Below, in pieces: positions 1 to 8,468 of a DNA stretch of 64,000 nt. The stretch's first letter is position 1, and each line of letters opens with the position of its first letter. This DNA is from Aequorivita aquimaris (GTDB lineage: Bacteria > Bacteroidota > Bacteroidia > Flavobacteriales > Flavobacteriaceae), in contig NZ_JRWG01000004.1 of NCBI RefSeq assembly GCF_001573155.1, forward strand, positions 1 through 64,000, in the 5' to 3' direction. The notes under the pieces were generated by a model. The model saw only the letters and a list, made by a program, of their open reading frames with translations. It had not been told where the DNA came from and made no database searches. A program made the translations under genes and the position numbers.

Positions 1-641
1 CCATCTGTTATAACAATGAGGAAGAGGGCCGTTTTGGTACCCAGGCCTGGAATTCCCTTCAACAATGTAAGTTGGTGTTGTTGGTCCTGCTTTACCAATA
101 AAAGCAACCTTTCCTCCAGTGCCTTTACCTCCTTGTCCAAATGCTTGAGGTCACGCTTGAGGGATTGATGGACAAACTTGGAGGGAATGCCCAAAGTTTC
201 CTCCCCGTGCAGCTTGTTCTTGGTGGCGGTGCGCTTCTTCAGATAGCTGTCCAGTAACCTAAAAAGCTGCAGACACTCGGCCTGTACATCCGTAAGGGCG
301 CTGTAAAGCGGAACCTCGTTCACAAGGGCATATTCACAGATGGCCTTTGCATCGCTCTTGTCGGTCTTTACCTTGGCAAGCTTCATCTGGATGAAACGCT
401 TTACCGATAATGGGTTTACTACCGAAACGACAACGCCGTGCTTAAAAAGATACTGTGCCAGTCGATAGTGATAATATCCGGTGGCCTCCATCACCACGAG
501 CGAGCCCTGGGCAATAGCCTTTAAAAAAGAACTGAAACCCTTCGGGGTATTATCGAACTGATGATGGGCATCATCAGAGCACACCACATCAAAGACATCC
601 TTACTGATGTCCACTCCGTAAATTTTGCTATATTTATTCAT
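1..641 (-). CDS. IS110-family transposase, cut by window edge
   Basis: The reverse strand reads open from an ATG at 641 to the window edge, giving 213 residues. The N-terminal DEDD RuvC-like domain is visible: D11 in YGVDISKD, E52 in VVMEATGYY, and D94/D97 in KTDKSDAKA. The start of the C-terminal transposase_20 domain follows (LLKGIPGLGTKTALF, about residues 190-205). The catalytic serine region lies beyond the window. These enzymes are known to excise and insert IS110 elements, in the IS110 group guided by an RNA encoded beside the gene. No frameshift is seen in the visible part, so it may be intact. It forms the left boundary of the cassette-like array. Confidence 0.92.
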   Translation of the reverse strand, partial: MNKYSKIYGVDISKDVFDVVCSDDAHHQFDNTPKGFSSFLKAIAQGSLVVMEATGYYHYRLAQYLFKHGVVVSVVNPLSVKRFIQMKLAKVKTDKSDAKAICEYALVNEVPLYSALTDVQAECLQLFRLLDSYLKKRTATKNKLHGEETLGIPSKFVHQSLKRDLKHLDKEVKALEERLLLLVKQDQQHQLTLLKGIPGLGTKTALFLIVITD

Positions 642-864
642 AGAAAAACAAATGACGAAAGGACAGTCTACTCTGGTTTCACCAACTTAAAAACGAGGTC
701 AGGGCCTCAAAGATCTGAACGAAATTAAAGTAGAAAAGAGCGGGGATTATCAATGTTGACGGAATCAAAAGTTCCACTGGTAACCTTAACCTTACTCCGC
801 TCTTTTGTTCTTTCTGATTTAATATTTAAAGTTAACTGTTTTAATTAAAATCAAACTTAAGATG
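642..864 (-). other. Non-coding upstream flank of IS110 element, structured
   Basis: No gene is seen here. The segment holds a perfect 10-bp inverted repeat (AAAAGAGCGG at 734-743 and CCGCTCTTTT at 797-806) enclosing about 53 bases with a smaller GGAA/TTCC stem-loop. It lies directly upstream of the transposase start. In the IS110 group this position is known to encode the bridge RNA, so this is a candidate locus. The alternative is a simple terminator. The exact IS end is not resolved. Confidence 0.4.
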
Positions 865-1363
865 GTAACCGTTGCACAACCCCTTAATTTTTTTAGACCT
901 GAACCAATATAAGCCGTTTTAAGCGGCCTTGCTTTTTTGGTCAGGCTTGAATAGGAACCAGATTTGGTGCTCTTAAAAAATGCCATGCTACATTCTGGAG
1001 CACTGTTTTTGGCAAAAAATACAAAAAAAGGCTTTCCGCCCCGCTCTTTGCCCCTCGCTGGAGCGCGATTGCATTGCGTTCCTCGCTGGATTGCATCGCG
1101 TTCCATCCAGATTGTTCTTCAACTGCTAAAGACTCGTTCAATCCTCCCTATTTATAAATTCACTTACATGCAGGAGCAGGCCCACGGCTTAAAGCTTTTT
1201 TCCCTATATTTGATTTCTCCCCACTTAATTTGCTTCTTATTACGGTTTTCCGTACTGCAAAAGCTTTACTTTTAAATTTAATTTATATTTGGAATCAATA
1301 ACTTGCGCACATGTGCGGGATAACAGCAATAATAGTTTAAAAACATGCGTATATACACATGTT
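865..1363 (+). repeat. IS1182-derived repeat, copy 1 (ends at a GTT core)
   Basis: About 499 bp, nearly identical to 6136-6630. Its first ~185 bases match the 3' end of the IS1182 relic at 9541-9720, including the terminal repeat GTTGCACAACC (871-881). The rest is unrelated to that relic. Identity with copy 2 stops exactly at the GTT at 1361-1363, and the cassette carrying the NACHT gene starts there. It ends in the imperfect palindrome AACATGCGTATATACACATG...TT (1343-1363). Two rightward TATATTTG motifs (1205-1212, 1284-1291) fit the Bacteroidota -7 box. The small open frames here look spurious. Confidence 0.8.
1205..1291 (+). promoter_or_regulatory. Two candidate -7 boxes (TATATTTG) reading into the NACHT cassette
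   Basis: TATATTTG occurs at 1205-1212 and again at 1284-1291, both matching the Bacteroidota -7 consensus TAnnTTTG. No good -33 TTG is seen at the usual spacing, so strength is uncertain. Both point at the gene starting at 1392. Confidence 0.4.
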
Positions 1364-1391
1364 GGCAACAAGCTAAAAATGAAAACAACAA

Positions 1392-3779
1392 ATGAAGAGT
1401 AAACAGGAAAAACTTAATTTCTTAACTTCTATAAAGAAAGAAACAGAAATACATACGATACTTGAAGAATTACTTCCTGAAATGGGGTTTTCTGACGTAA
1501 AAGTGACCCACGAAAAGGGTAATAAACCTGAATTTGGAAAAGACTTAGTTTGTTCATATTTGGATGAAATAGAAGGTAAAAAGGATTGGTTTGCATTTGT
1601 TGTAAAAAAGGGTAAAGTATCAGGTTCAACAGGAGTTGTAAGAGAAATAGAAGATCAGGTTTTCGAATGTTTTAAATACCCTTACAAATCCTTAGAACAA
1701 ACAAAAAAAATCCCAATTAATAAAGTAAAAATTATAACTAACGAACATTTTTCATCAGGAGCAAAAGACAAAATTTTTGATAGCAATAATGATGAAAGAG
1801 CAAATATTGATTTTTGGGATGGAGAAAAGTTAATATACTTCATTGATAAATATTACCCTAAATTTTGGGTAAGAGGTTCAAAGCAATACAAAAAATATAT
1901 TGAAAGACTTCAAGAAAGGATTAAAACCGACAACACCATAAAGTCTTTAAGCATTGATAATAAAAAAGTTGAGAAGCTTTTGAATAATATGATTGAACCA
2001 AAGCTATCAGAAAGAATTACCAATGAAGATGGTTCAATAAAATGGATTAGCAAAAAGGCAGACACCATTATCAACCTACCGCATAATTCATTAATCATTG
2101 GAGAACCAGGGTGTGGCAAGTCTACACTTTTTAAAACTCTTTCAAATGAAATAATTACACAAAATTCACTAAGGAACAATCAGGATTTTTATCCTATAAT
2201 TCTCACCTTTAAAGAAATAGAACAAGCTAACTTTGATTTAGAATTTGCAATAGAGTGTTATTTTAATAAAGATTGGAATGTTGATTTAGGAATTGATTCA
2301 AAAGGAATTATAATAACAGAGAATTGTGCTGTATTTATTGACGCACTTGATGAATTAGCAAAAAAAGAATCAAAAGAAAAGGCTTTACAGTCAGTAGCAG
2401 ACTTCAATGAAAAATTTCCAAACATAAAAGTAATTTGCTCCTCTAGACCTTCTGATTACTTATTTCATAATTCAGAAGCGATTGGATTTAGGTATATGGA
2501 AGTCAATGACTTGAATAGACAACAGATTGAATTATTTTTAAGCAATTATTTTAGTGAAGACCTGATTAAATCAAAATCACTTTTGAAGTCGCTTAAAGAC
2601 TCTGAAATTCTTGAAAAACTTCCAAAAACACCTTTGACAATTGCATTAATCACAATGTTGTTTGACGAAAAAGAAATTGAAATACCTGCAACAATCACTG
2701 ACTTATATGAATTATTTGTAAATCTTTTAATTGGAAAAACAACTTCAACTGAAACAACTGAACTTATTGAAGTTGGCATAAAACATAGAATTTTATGCTA
2801 TGTCGCTAAGGATTTACACACTAATTTAAAATCAAGTATTTCAAAAAATGAATTAAAAGATTTGATTTTAAAGTATTCAACTGAAAGAGGACAAAAGTTT
2901 GATATAAGTCAAGTGCTTGAGGAAATTCTTGACCAAATTGGCCTTCTATTTATCAATGATAAAGGTGAAATATCTTTCAAACACCAATCATTTCAGGAGT
3001 ATTTTACTGCATATGAAATTTTCCATCATAGACAATCTGACAGAAAATTATTTATTGATAAGTTCAATAATTTATGGTGGCAAAATGTAGCAATATTTTA
3101 CGCAGGTATGGCTAAAGATTCACCCAAGTTTCTTGAAGAAGTTCTTGAAAATAGTAAGCCTAAAAGTCTTGCTGAATACATATCGAATACAGGAGGTCTA
3201 GGAAGATTACTTCAAGCATTATATAACACTCCAATTGAACAAAGAAAAAAGGGTATTCAAAGAGGATTGGAAAATACAAGTGAGATTTTAAAACTTGTTT
3301 CCAATACAGAAGCAACTCCTGACAGAAAAGACCTAATTTTTTGGCAAAATTTTTCGACTTATGGCTTAATGCAAATTTTTGGAGGATGGTTTAAACATAA
3401 TAATTGGTCAATTACTTTAAAAGAACCAATGTCAGAATACTTTGATGAAAACATAAACCTTTTGGATACTGAAACAACAGATGAAAAAGTCTTCAATTTA
3501 GAATTTCAACTTTTTTTGGTTTCGTCTATACTTGCTTCCGATTCATTTATTGATTTTGATAGGTTTAAAGAATTAGTTGATAAATCAAAGTTATCAAACC
3601 TTGATATACTTGCAATTTTAGATACACATTACAAAACCTTAATGAAGCATTTGCCAAAGACATATAGAAAAGATGCTACCTTAAATTCTATTCATAAAAA
3701 GTTAAGAAAACGTATACAAACAAATCCTGATTTTGCAGATGAAGTAAACAAACCCATAAACAAAAGAAAACTAGAATGA
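1392..3779 (+). CDS. NACHT-type STAND NTPase with N-terminal nuclease-like domain
   Basis: 795 residues. The central NACHT NTPase shows Walker A GEPGCGKST (237-245) and a typical NACHT Walker B VFIDALDEL (314-322). The N-terminal ~150 residues resemble a PD-(D/E)XK fold: E48 and GKD51LV are followed by FAFVVKKGKV (68-76), where a K supplies the xK element. The C-terminal half is helical, without obvious repeats. Bacterial NACHT proteins (bNACHT) are established anti-phage sensors, and a nuclease effector would fit abortive defence. It is the only gene of its cassette, and it is strikingly AT-rich compared with the backbone. The NACHT call is firm. The nuclease domain is my inference. Confidence 0.85.
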   Translation: MKSKQEKLNFLTSIKKETEIHTILEELLPEMGFSDVKVTHEKGNKPEFGKDLVCSYLDEIEGKKDWFAFVVKKGKVSGSTGVVREIEDQVFECFKYPYKSLEQTKKIPINKVKIITNEHFSSGAKDKIFDSNNDERANIDFWDGEKLIYFIDKYYPKFWVRGSKQYKKYIERLQERIKTDNTIKSLSIDNKKVEKLLNNMIEPKLSERITNEDGSIKWISKKADTIINLPHNSLIIGEPGCGKSTLFKTLSNEIITQNSLRNNQDFYPIILTFKEIEQANFDLEFAIECYFNKDWNVDLGIDSKGIIITENCAVFIDALDELAKKESKEKALQSVADFNEKFPNIKVICSSRPSDYLFHNSEAIGFRYMEVNDLNRQQIELFLSNYFSEDLIKSKSLLKSLKDSEILEKLPKTPLTIALITMLFDEKEIEIPATITDLYELFVNLLIGKTTSTETTELIEVGIKHRILCYVAKDLHTNLKSSISKNELKDLILKYSTERGQKFDISQVLEEILDQIGLLFINDKGEISFKHQSFQEYFTAYEIFHHRQSDRKLFIDKFNNLWWQNVAIFYAGMAKDSPKFLEEVLENSKPKSLAEYISNTGGLGRLLQALYNTPIEQRKKGIQRGLENTSEILKLVSNTEATPDRKDLIFWQNFSTYGLMQIFGGWFKHNNWSITLKEPMSEYFDENINLLDTETTDEKVFNLEFQLFLVSSILASDSFIDFDRFKELVDKSKLSNLDILAILDTHYKTLMKHLPKTYRKDATLNSIHKKLRKRIQTNPDFADEVNKPINKRKLE

Positions 3780-3784
3780 AGCCA

Positions 3785-3915
3785 GTTGCCAACAGCGTGT
3801 ATAAGAAATAGCGTGTTCAGTGCTAAATCAAAGGGCAGTACTTTTAACAAAATTCAGTGCTAAACTGAAAGTGAAGTTCTTTTTAATCCGCTACTTCTCA
3901 TACACGCAAACCGTT
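3785..3915 (+). repeat. attC-like site A (after NACHT gene)
   Basis: The outer arm GTTGCCAAC (3785-3793) is the exact reverse complement of the cassette's own first bases GTTGGCAAC (1361-1369). The inner arms GCGTGTATAAGAAATAGCG (3795-3813) and CGCTACTTCTCATACACGC (3889-3907) pair at 17 of 19 positions. The site ends in ACCGTT (3910-3915), the core shared by most junctions here. A 12-base direct repeat (TTCAGTGCTAAA at 3816 and 3853) lies in the loop. Confidence 0.75.
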
Positions 3916-3942
3916 GGTGGTAATTTTAATAGACACCTCTCA

Positions 3943-5466
3943 ATGAGAAGAAAAACGATAATTTTAATAGGTTTCATTGGACTTAAATTCTTCCTGCAAT
4001 ACTTTCTATTTAGTAGTGACTATGAACTGCACCGAGACGAATATTTGCATCTTGACCAAGCAAATCACTTGGCTTGGGGTTATCTTTCGGTTCCACCCTT
4101 AACTTCTTGGACATCATATTTTATTCAAATACTTGGCAATTCATTTTTTTGGATTAAGTTCCTTCCTGCCTTGTATGGGGCATTGACAATTTATGTTGTT
4201 TGGAAAGCCATAGAAGAATTAAATGGAAATCTGTTTGCATTGATTTTAGGTGCAACTTGTGTTTTATTTTCTGCACTTTTGCGACTAAATACTTTGTACC
4301 AACCCAATTCTTTTGACGTATTAAGTTGGACTGTTTTATACTTTATATTGCTGAAATATATCAAAACGGATGATACAAAGTGGCTGTATTTAGCAGCAAT
4401 AGCATTTGCAATCGGCTTTTTAAATAAGTATAACATTGCTTTTCTATTAATCGGACTTGTACCTTCATTGTTGATTACTGAGCATAGGAAAATATTTTTA
4501 AAACCTACTTTGTATTTTGCCATTTTAGTAGGCTTGGTTTTAATCTTGCCTAATCTTGTTTGGCAATACAATAATAATTTCCCAGTCTTTCACCATTTAA
4601 AAGAATTGGCAGAAACTCAATTAGTAAATGTAAATCGATTTGATTTTTTGAAGAATCAGTTGCTCTTTTTTATGGGTTCACTAATAGTAATTTTTGCATC
4701 ATTTTATGCTTTGCTTTTTTACAAGCCTTTCAACAAGTATAGACTATTCTTTTTCTCTTTCATCTTTACTTTAATTGCTTTTATTTATTTTAAGGCAAAA
4801 GACTATTATGCCATTGGTATTTACCCAATTTATATTGCTTTTGGTTCTGTTTATATTGCAGACATTTTAAAAGACGGTTGGAGAAAATATTTACAACCAG
4901 TTGCAATTGCTGTACCCATACTATTATTTATTCCAATTTATAATGTTGCGTTTCCGAATAAAAGCCCAGAATACATTGTTCAGCATTCAGAAAAATATAA
5001 AAAGTTGGGTTTGTTACGTTGGGAAGATGGCAAAGACCATTTAATACCACAGGATTTTGCAGATATGCTTGGTTGGAAAGAATTAGCCTTGAAAGTTGAT
5101 AGCATATACTCAAAAATACCGAATAAAGAAAAGACACTAATTCTTTGCGACAACTATGGACAGGCAGGAGCAATAAATTATTATACACGACAAAAAATAA
5201 AGGCAGTTTCATTCAACGCTGACTATATAGAATGGTTTGACCTTACTAAAAGCTATTTGAACTTAATCAGAATTAAAGAAGTAAATCAAACAGATTCTGA
5301 ACTTAAAGAAACATCTCCTTTTTTTCAAAATTCAACTTTTGCAGACTCAATAACTAACCAATATGCAAGAGAGTTTGGGACAGGAATATTTGTCTTTACA
5401 GGTGCAAAAATTGACATTAGACAAAGAATTAAAGATGAAATTGCCGAAAAGAAAAACTACCGCTAA
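3943..5466 (+). CDS. ArnT/PMT-like membrane glycosyltransferase (GT39 type)
   Basis: 507 residues, polytopic membrane protein. After a first membrane segment comes a luminal motif, HRDEYLHLDQANHLAWGY, followed by VPPL. This is the DE-containing loop typical of PMT_2/ArnT-like enzymes, which move sugars from polyprenyl-phosphate carriers onto lipids or proteins on the outer face of the inner membrane. About ten further hydrophobic segments and a soluble C-terminal region of about 140 residues follow. I chose the ATG at 3943. The frame is open to 3820, but that would place the start inside the preceding recombination-site-like repeat. The stop codon lies within the following site's first arm. 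The sugar and acceptor are unknown. Confidence 0.82.
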   Translation: MRRKTIILIGFIGLKFFLQYFLFSSDYELHRDEYLHLDQANHLAWGYLSVPPLTSWTSYFIQILGNSFFWIKFLPALYGALTIYVVWKAIEELNGNLFALILGATCVLFSALLRLNTLYQPNSFDVLSWTVLYFILLKYIKTDDTKWLYLAAIAFAIGFLNKYNIAFLLIGLVPSLLITEHRKIFLKPTLYFAILVGLVLILPNLVWQYNNNFPVFHHLKELAETQLVNVNRFDFLKNQLLFFMGSLIVIFASFYALLFYKPFNKYRLFFFSFIFTLIAFIYFKAKDYYAIGIYPIYIAFGSVYIADILKDGWRKYLQPVAIAVPILLFIPIYNVAFPNKSPEYIVQHSEKYKKLGLLRWEDGKDHLIPQDFADMLGWKELALKVDSIYSKIPNKEKTLILCDNYGQAGAINYYTRQKIKAVSFNADYIEWFDLTKSYLNLIRIKEVNQTDSELKETSPFFQNSTFADSITNQYAREFGTGIFVFTGAKIDIRQRIKDEIAEKKNYR

Positions 5467-5588
5467 CAAGGGTTTTGCGTCAGGCGGGCTGACGTGCAAA
5501 CTTGGAGCTTTGTGCTTCTAATGAACTTTAGTAATAAATTGAAACTTTGTGCTCCGAAACCCGCCCGAACGCAAAGCCCGAAACCGTT
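5459..5588 (+). repeat. attC-like site B1 (after glycosyltransferase)
   Basis: The outer arm TACCGCTAAC (5458-5467) pairs with the cassette start GTTGGTGGTA (3913-3922), allowing two G-T wobbles. The TAA stop of the gene (5464-5466) lies inside it. Inner arms are GGGTTTTGCGT (5470-5480) with ACGCAAAGCCC (5569-5579), then AGGCGGG with CCCGCC, then GGAGC with GCTCC. It ends ACCGTT (5583-5588). It differs from site B2 (7287-7417) at only about four positions over 121 bases. Confidence 0.75.
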
Positions 5589-5616
5589 GGCGGTAATTTA
5601 AAAACAGAATGTAATA

Positions 5617-6117
5617 ATGGAATTTAATTTTAGAAAAATAGAGAAAAAAGATAAAGACAAAGTCTTGGAATTATTCAAAGAAGCAGCTGAAAAAATTAAC
5701 AAAATGAATATTGACCATTGGCAATATTGGAAAAATCCACCTAAAGAAAAAATAGAATGGGTAGAAGAAGGCATTCTAAATAATGAATTTTTTTTCATCA
5801 AGGAGCTAAACGGAAAAAATATAGGTATGGTTAGAATTCTTGATGAAGACTTACTTTATTGGGGAAAACAAAAAGAAAAGGCAAAATACGTCCATTCCTT
5901 AGTAATTAAAGAAGATTATAATGGGAAAGGACTCGGAACTAAAATACTTCAAAAGATTGAAACAACTGCTAAAACTGATAATTGTAAGTATTTAAGACTT
6001 GATGCAGACTCTAAAAATCCAAAGCTTTGCCAATATTATGAAAAAATAGGATTTGAAAAAATGGGAATCAAAGAATTGCCCTTATCCAATTATAATCTAT
6101 ACGAAAAGAAAATATAA
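5617..6117 (+). CDS. GNAT-family N-acetyltransferase
   Basis: 166 residues, spanning a single GNAT domain. The acetyl-CoA binding motif A is visible as VIKEDYNGKGLGTKILQKIE (about 96-115), followed by the conserved beta5 segment YLRLDADSKNPKLCQYYEKI and a GFEKMG turn. It transfers an acetyl group from acetyl-CoA to an amine. The substrate cannot be told from sequence. The ATG at 5617 lies 28 bases after the preceding site, and the TAA lies 4 bases before the exact inverted copy of the cassette start. It is a single-gene cassette, AT-rich. GNAT genes are common cargo of integron cassettes. Confidence 0.88.
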   Translation: MEFNFRKIEKKDKDKVLELFKEAAEKINKMNIDHWQYWKNPPKEKIEWVEEGILNNEFFFIKELNGKNIGMVRILDEDLLYWGKQKEKAKYVHSLVIKEDYNGKGLGTKILQKIETTAKTDNCKYLRLDADSKNPKLCQYYEKIGFEKMGIKELPLSNYNLYEKKI

Positions 6118-6121
6118 AAAC

Positions 6122-6144
6122 TACCGCCAACAATAGTAACCGTT
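6122..6144 (+). repeat. Abbreviated cassette junction after GNAT gene
   Basis: TACCGCCAAC (6122-6131) is the exact reverse complement of the cassette start GTTGGCGGTA (5586-5595). The usual hairpin is absent: only ten bases (AATAGTAACC) separate it from the next GTT core (6142-6144), where the IS1182-derived repeat begins. Confidence 0.65.
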
Positions 6145-6630
6145 GCACAACCCCTTAATTTTTTTAGACCGGAACCAATATAAGCCGTTTTAAGCGGCCT
6201 TGCTTTTTTGGTCAGGCTTGAATAGGAACCAGATTTGGTGCTCTTAAAAAATGCCATGCTACATTCTGGAGCACTGTTTTTGGCAAAAAAACACAGAACA
6301 AGGCTTTCCGCCCCGCTCTTTGCCCCTCGCTGGTGCGCGATTGCATTGCGTTCCTCGCTGGATTGCATCGCGTTCCATCCAGATTGTTCTTCAACTGCTA
6401 AAGACTCGTTCAACCCTCCCTATTTATAAATCCACTTACATGCAGGAGCAGGCCTACGGCTTAAAGCTTTTTTCCCTATATTTGATTTCTCCCCACTTAA
6501 TTTGCTTCTTATTACGGTTTTCCGTACTGCAAAAGCTTTACTTTTAAATTTATATTTGGAATCAATAACTTGCGCACATGTGCGGGATAACAGCAATAAC
6601 AGTTTAAAAACATGCGTATATTCACATGTT
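6136..6630 (+). repeat. IS1182-derived repeat, copy 2
   Basis: About 495 bp and nearly identical to 865-1363. The terminal repeat GTTGCACAACC is at 6142-6152, and TATATTTG motifs lie at 6477-6484 and 6551-6558, pointing to the methyltransferase gene. Identity with copy 1 ends exactly at GTT (6628-6630), after which the next cassette begins. Overlapping small frames on both strands look non-coding. Confidence 0.8.
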
Positions 6631-6656
6631 ATAGGGCATTTTAGAACGACCACACA

Positions 6657-7295
6657 ATGGACAGATACAGAGAAACATTTGACACTTGGAACAACGTTGC
6701 TTCTATATACCAAGACAAGTTTATGGACTTGGACTTGTATAACGACACTTATGATTATATCTGTACTTCCATTGACAAACCAAAAGCAAAACTATTGGAA
6801 ATCGGTTGCGGACCCGGAAATATCACTAAATATCTTTTATCCAAAAGACCCGACTTTGATATTTTGGGAATTGACATTGCACCAAATATGATTGAACTTG
6901 CAAAATTGAATAATCCGACAGCACACTTTGCGGTTATGGACAGCCGACAAATCAACAATCTTGACACAAAATATGACGGAATTATTTGTGGTTTTTGTTT
7001 GCCTTATTTGTCGCATATCGAAAGCAATGAACTGATTTCTAACTCTTACGACTTATTAAACGATAACGGCTTGATATATTTAAGTTTTGTAGAGGGCGAC
7101 CCAGACAAATCGGATTTTAAAGTTGGTAGCGGTGGAAGAGTTTACTTTAACTTTCATAATTTGGACAACTTAAAAGCCCAGCTCATTAGGACAAAATTTG
7201 ACGAAATAGAAATTTTTAAAATGAAGTATAAAACATCAGAAACAGAATTCGACATTCACACAATACTGACAGCGAAGAAGAAAAACGCCCTATAA
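6657..7295 (+). CDS. Class I SAM-dependent methyltransferase
   Basis: 212 residues. Motif I, LLEIGCGPGNITKYL (about 44-58), and the acidic end of strand 2 in ILGIDIAPNMI are clear. An acidic motif II region, YDGIICGFCLPYLSH, follows. This is the Rossmann-like methyltransferase_11/25 type acting on small molecules. The acceptor is unknown. The stop codon TAA (7293-7295) is part of the arm GCCCTATAAC, which exactly mirrors the cassette start GTTATAGGGC (6628-6637). It is a single-gene cassette, probably read from promoter motifs in the upstream repeat. Confidence 0.88.
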   Translation: MDRYRETFDTWNNVASIYQDKFMDLDLYNDTYDYICTSIDKPKAKLLEIGCGPGNITKYLLSKRPDFDILGIDIAPNMIELAKLNNPTAHFAVMDSRQINNLDTKYDGIICGFCLPYLSHIESNELISNSYDLLNDNGLIYLSFVEGDPDKSDFKVGSGGRVYFNFHNLDNLKAQLIRTKFDEIEIFKMKYKTSETEFDIHTILTAKKKNAL

Positions 7296-7417
7296 CACGG
7301 GTTTTGCGTCAGGCGGGCTGACGTGCAAACTTGGAGCTTTGTGCTTCTAATAAACTTTAGTAATAAATTGAAACTTTGTGCTCCGAAACCCGCCCGAACG
7401 CAAAGCCCCGAACCGTT
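7287..7417 (+). repeat. attC-like site B2 (after methyltransferase)
   Basis: The outer arm GCCCTATAAC (7287-7296) is an exact inverted copy of its cassette start. The hairpin body (7297-7417) is almost identical to site B1, with the same inner arms and the same ACCGTT end. So two unrelated genes carry the same recombination-site-like tail with different outer arms, each matched to its own cassette. Confidence 0.75.
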
Positions 7418-7440
7418 ACCAGCAATTCAAAACGAACAAT

Positions 7441-8283
7441 ATGAAAATCATTACTTTACTTATTGGATTAACCCTAATCTGTTTTCAAGTAAATGCTCAA
7501 AAAATTATTGACGTGCACCTGCACGGCGATATTGATCCTGCAAAACAACTCAGCAGCCTTGAAAAAAGCGGTGTGTACTTAGTGGCAGTAAGTACTTCCT
7601 GGGCACAGCAGCAAACCTATCAAGGCAATGAAAAATTAAAAGTATTGCACGGTTTGTTCGTACCCTGTCCCAATGGCAAAGTCCCCTACAGCCTGCAACA
7701 ATGTTTTGAAGACGGCAAAGAATGGCCCGATATAAACTGGGTGGAACAACAAATACAAAAAGAGAAAATTGATTTCTTAGGAGAAGTGCTTACGCAATAC
7801 TATGGTATTTCCATGTCCGACAGCCTTATGTATCCATATTATGCATTGGCAGAAAAGTATGGATTACCTGTAGGTATTCACACAGGCTCAGCAGGGCCGG
7901 GCCATGGCAGCCCGAACTTTAAAGAGGAATTGGGCAATCCTCTTTTGCTGAAAGAAGCATTACAGCAATTTCCGAAGCTAAAGGTTTGGCTGATGCATAG
8001 CGGTGGACCCTATGCCAGCGAGTTTATGGAGATGATGAAAACGTATCCGCAACTGTACGCGGATATTTCCGTGTTGAACAATCCGAGAATCATTCCTCCA
8101 GAAGAATTTGCAGTAGCAATGAAGGAGTTGATAGATGCAGGTCTTGAGGACCGATTGATGTTTGGGTCGGATAATGCCGATATTAAAGCGACAATAGATG
8201 CCATTGAGCGATTGGATTTTCTCAATGAAGCACAAAAGAGGAAAATTTATTACGAGAATGCTGAAAAGTTTTTTGCACAATAA
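7441..8283 (+). CDS. Exported amidohydrolase-family (amidohydro_2) metal hydrolase
   Basis: 280 residues with a signal peptide (MKIITLLIGLTLICFQVNAQ). A TIM-barrel amidohydrolase follows: DVHLHGD near the mature N-terminus supplies the HxH ligands, HTGSAGPGH and the WLMHSGGPYA strand supply further histidines, and MFGSDNAD gives the late aspartate. It probably hydrolyses an ester or amide, or decarboxylates, in the periplasm. The substrate is unknown. I took the ATG at 7441 rather than an upstream in-frame start inside the preceding site. It is a single-gene cassette whose GC content is higher than that of its neighbours. Confidence 0.8.
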   Translation: MKIITLLIGLTLICFQVNAQKIIDVHLHGDIDPAKQLSSLEKSGVYLVAVSTSWAQQQTYQGNEKLKVLHGLFVPCPNGKVPYSLQQCFEDGKEWPDINWVEQQIQKEKIDFLGEVLTQYYGISMSDSLMYPYYALAEKYGLPVGIHTGSAGPGHGSPNFKEELGNPLLLKEALQQFPKLKVWLMHSGGPYASEFMEMMKTYPQLYADISVLNNPRIIPPEEFAVAMKELIDAGLEDRLMFGSDNADIKATIDAIERLDFLNEAQKRKIYYENAEKFFAQ

Positions 8284-8294
8284 AGATAAAGCAC

Positions 8295-8423
8295 TGCTGG
8301 TAAATGCGTGTATAACTTATGGCGGCTGTAGTGCTAAAACCAAACATATTGCATTTATTATCTTTCGGTTTAACCAAAAGGTTGGCGCGCAAAAACCGTC
8401 ACAAGTCATACACACAAACCGTT
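8295..8423 (+). repeat. attC-like site C (after amidohydrolase)
   Basis: TGCTGGTAA (8295-8303) mirrors the cassette start GTTACCAGCA (7415-7424) at 9 of 10 positions. Inner arms are GCGTGTATAACTT (8306-8318) and AAGTCATACACAC (8403-8415). It ends ACCGTT (8418-8423). It belongs to the same family as site A. Confidence 0.72.
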
Positions 8424-8468
8424 AGCAGCAACTCTGAAACGACCTTGCAAAGATTAAACAGAACGACA

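Noticed and set aside
964..1275. Open frames inside the two IS1182-derived repeats (also 6251-6547 and several on the other strand)
   Set aside because: They overlap on both strands, keep no family motif, and run through the IS end and repeat junction. Their presence in both copies is due to the repeat being duplicated.
3820..3942. N-terminal extension of the glycosyltransferase starting at 3820
   Set aside because: It would be encoded by the hairpin site itself. The ATG at 3943 fits the membrane segment and the layout of all other cassettes.
8319..8468. Longer start for the propeller lipoprotein
   Set aside because: The extra 50 codons lie in the attC-like site, and the lipoprotein signal starts at 8469.
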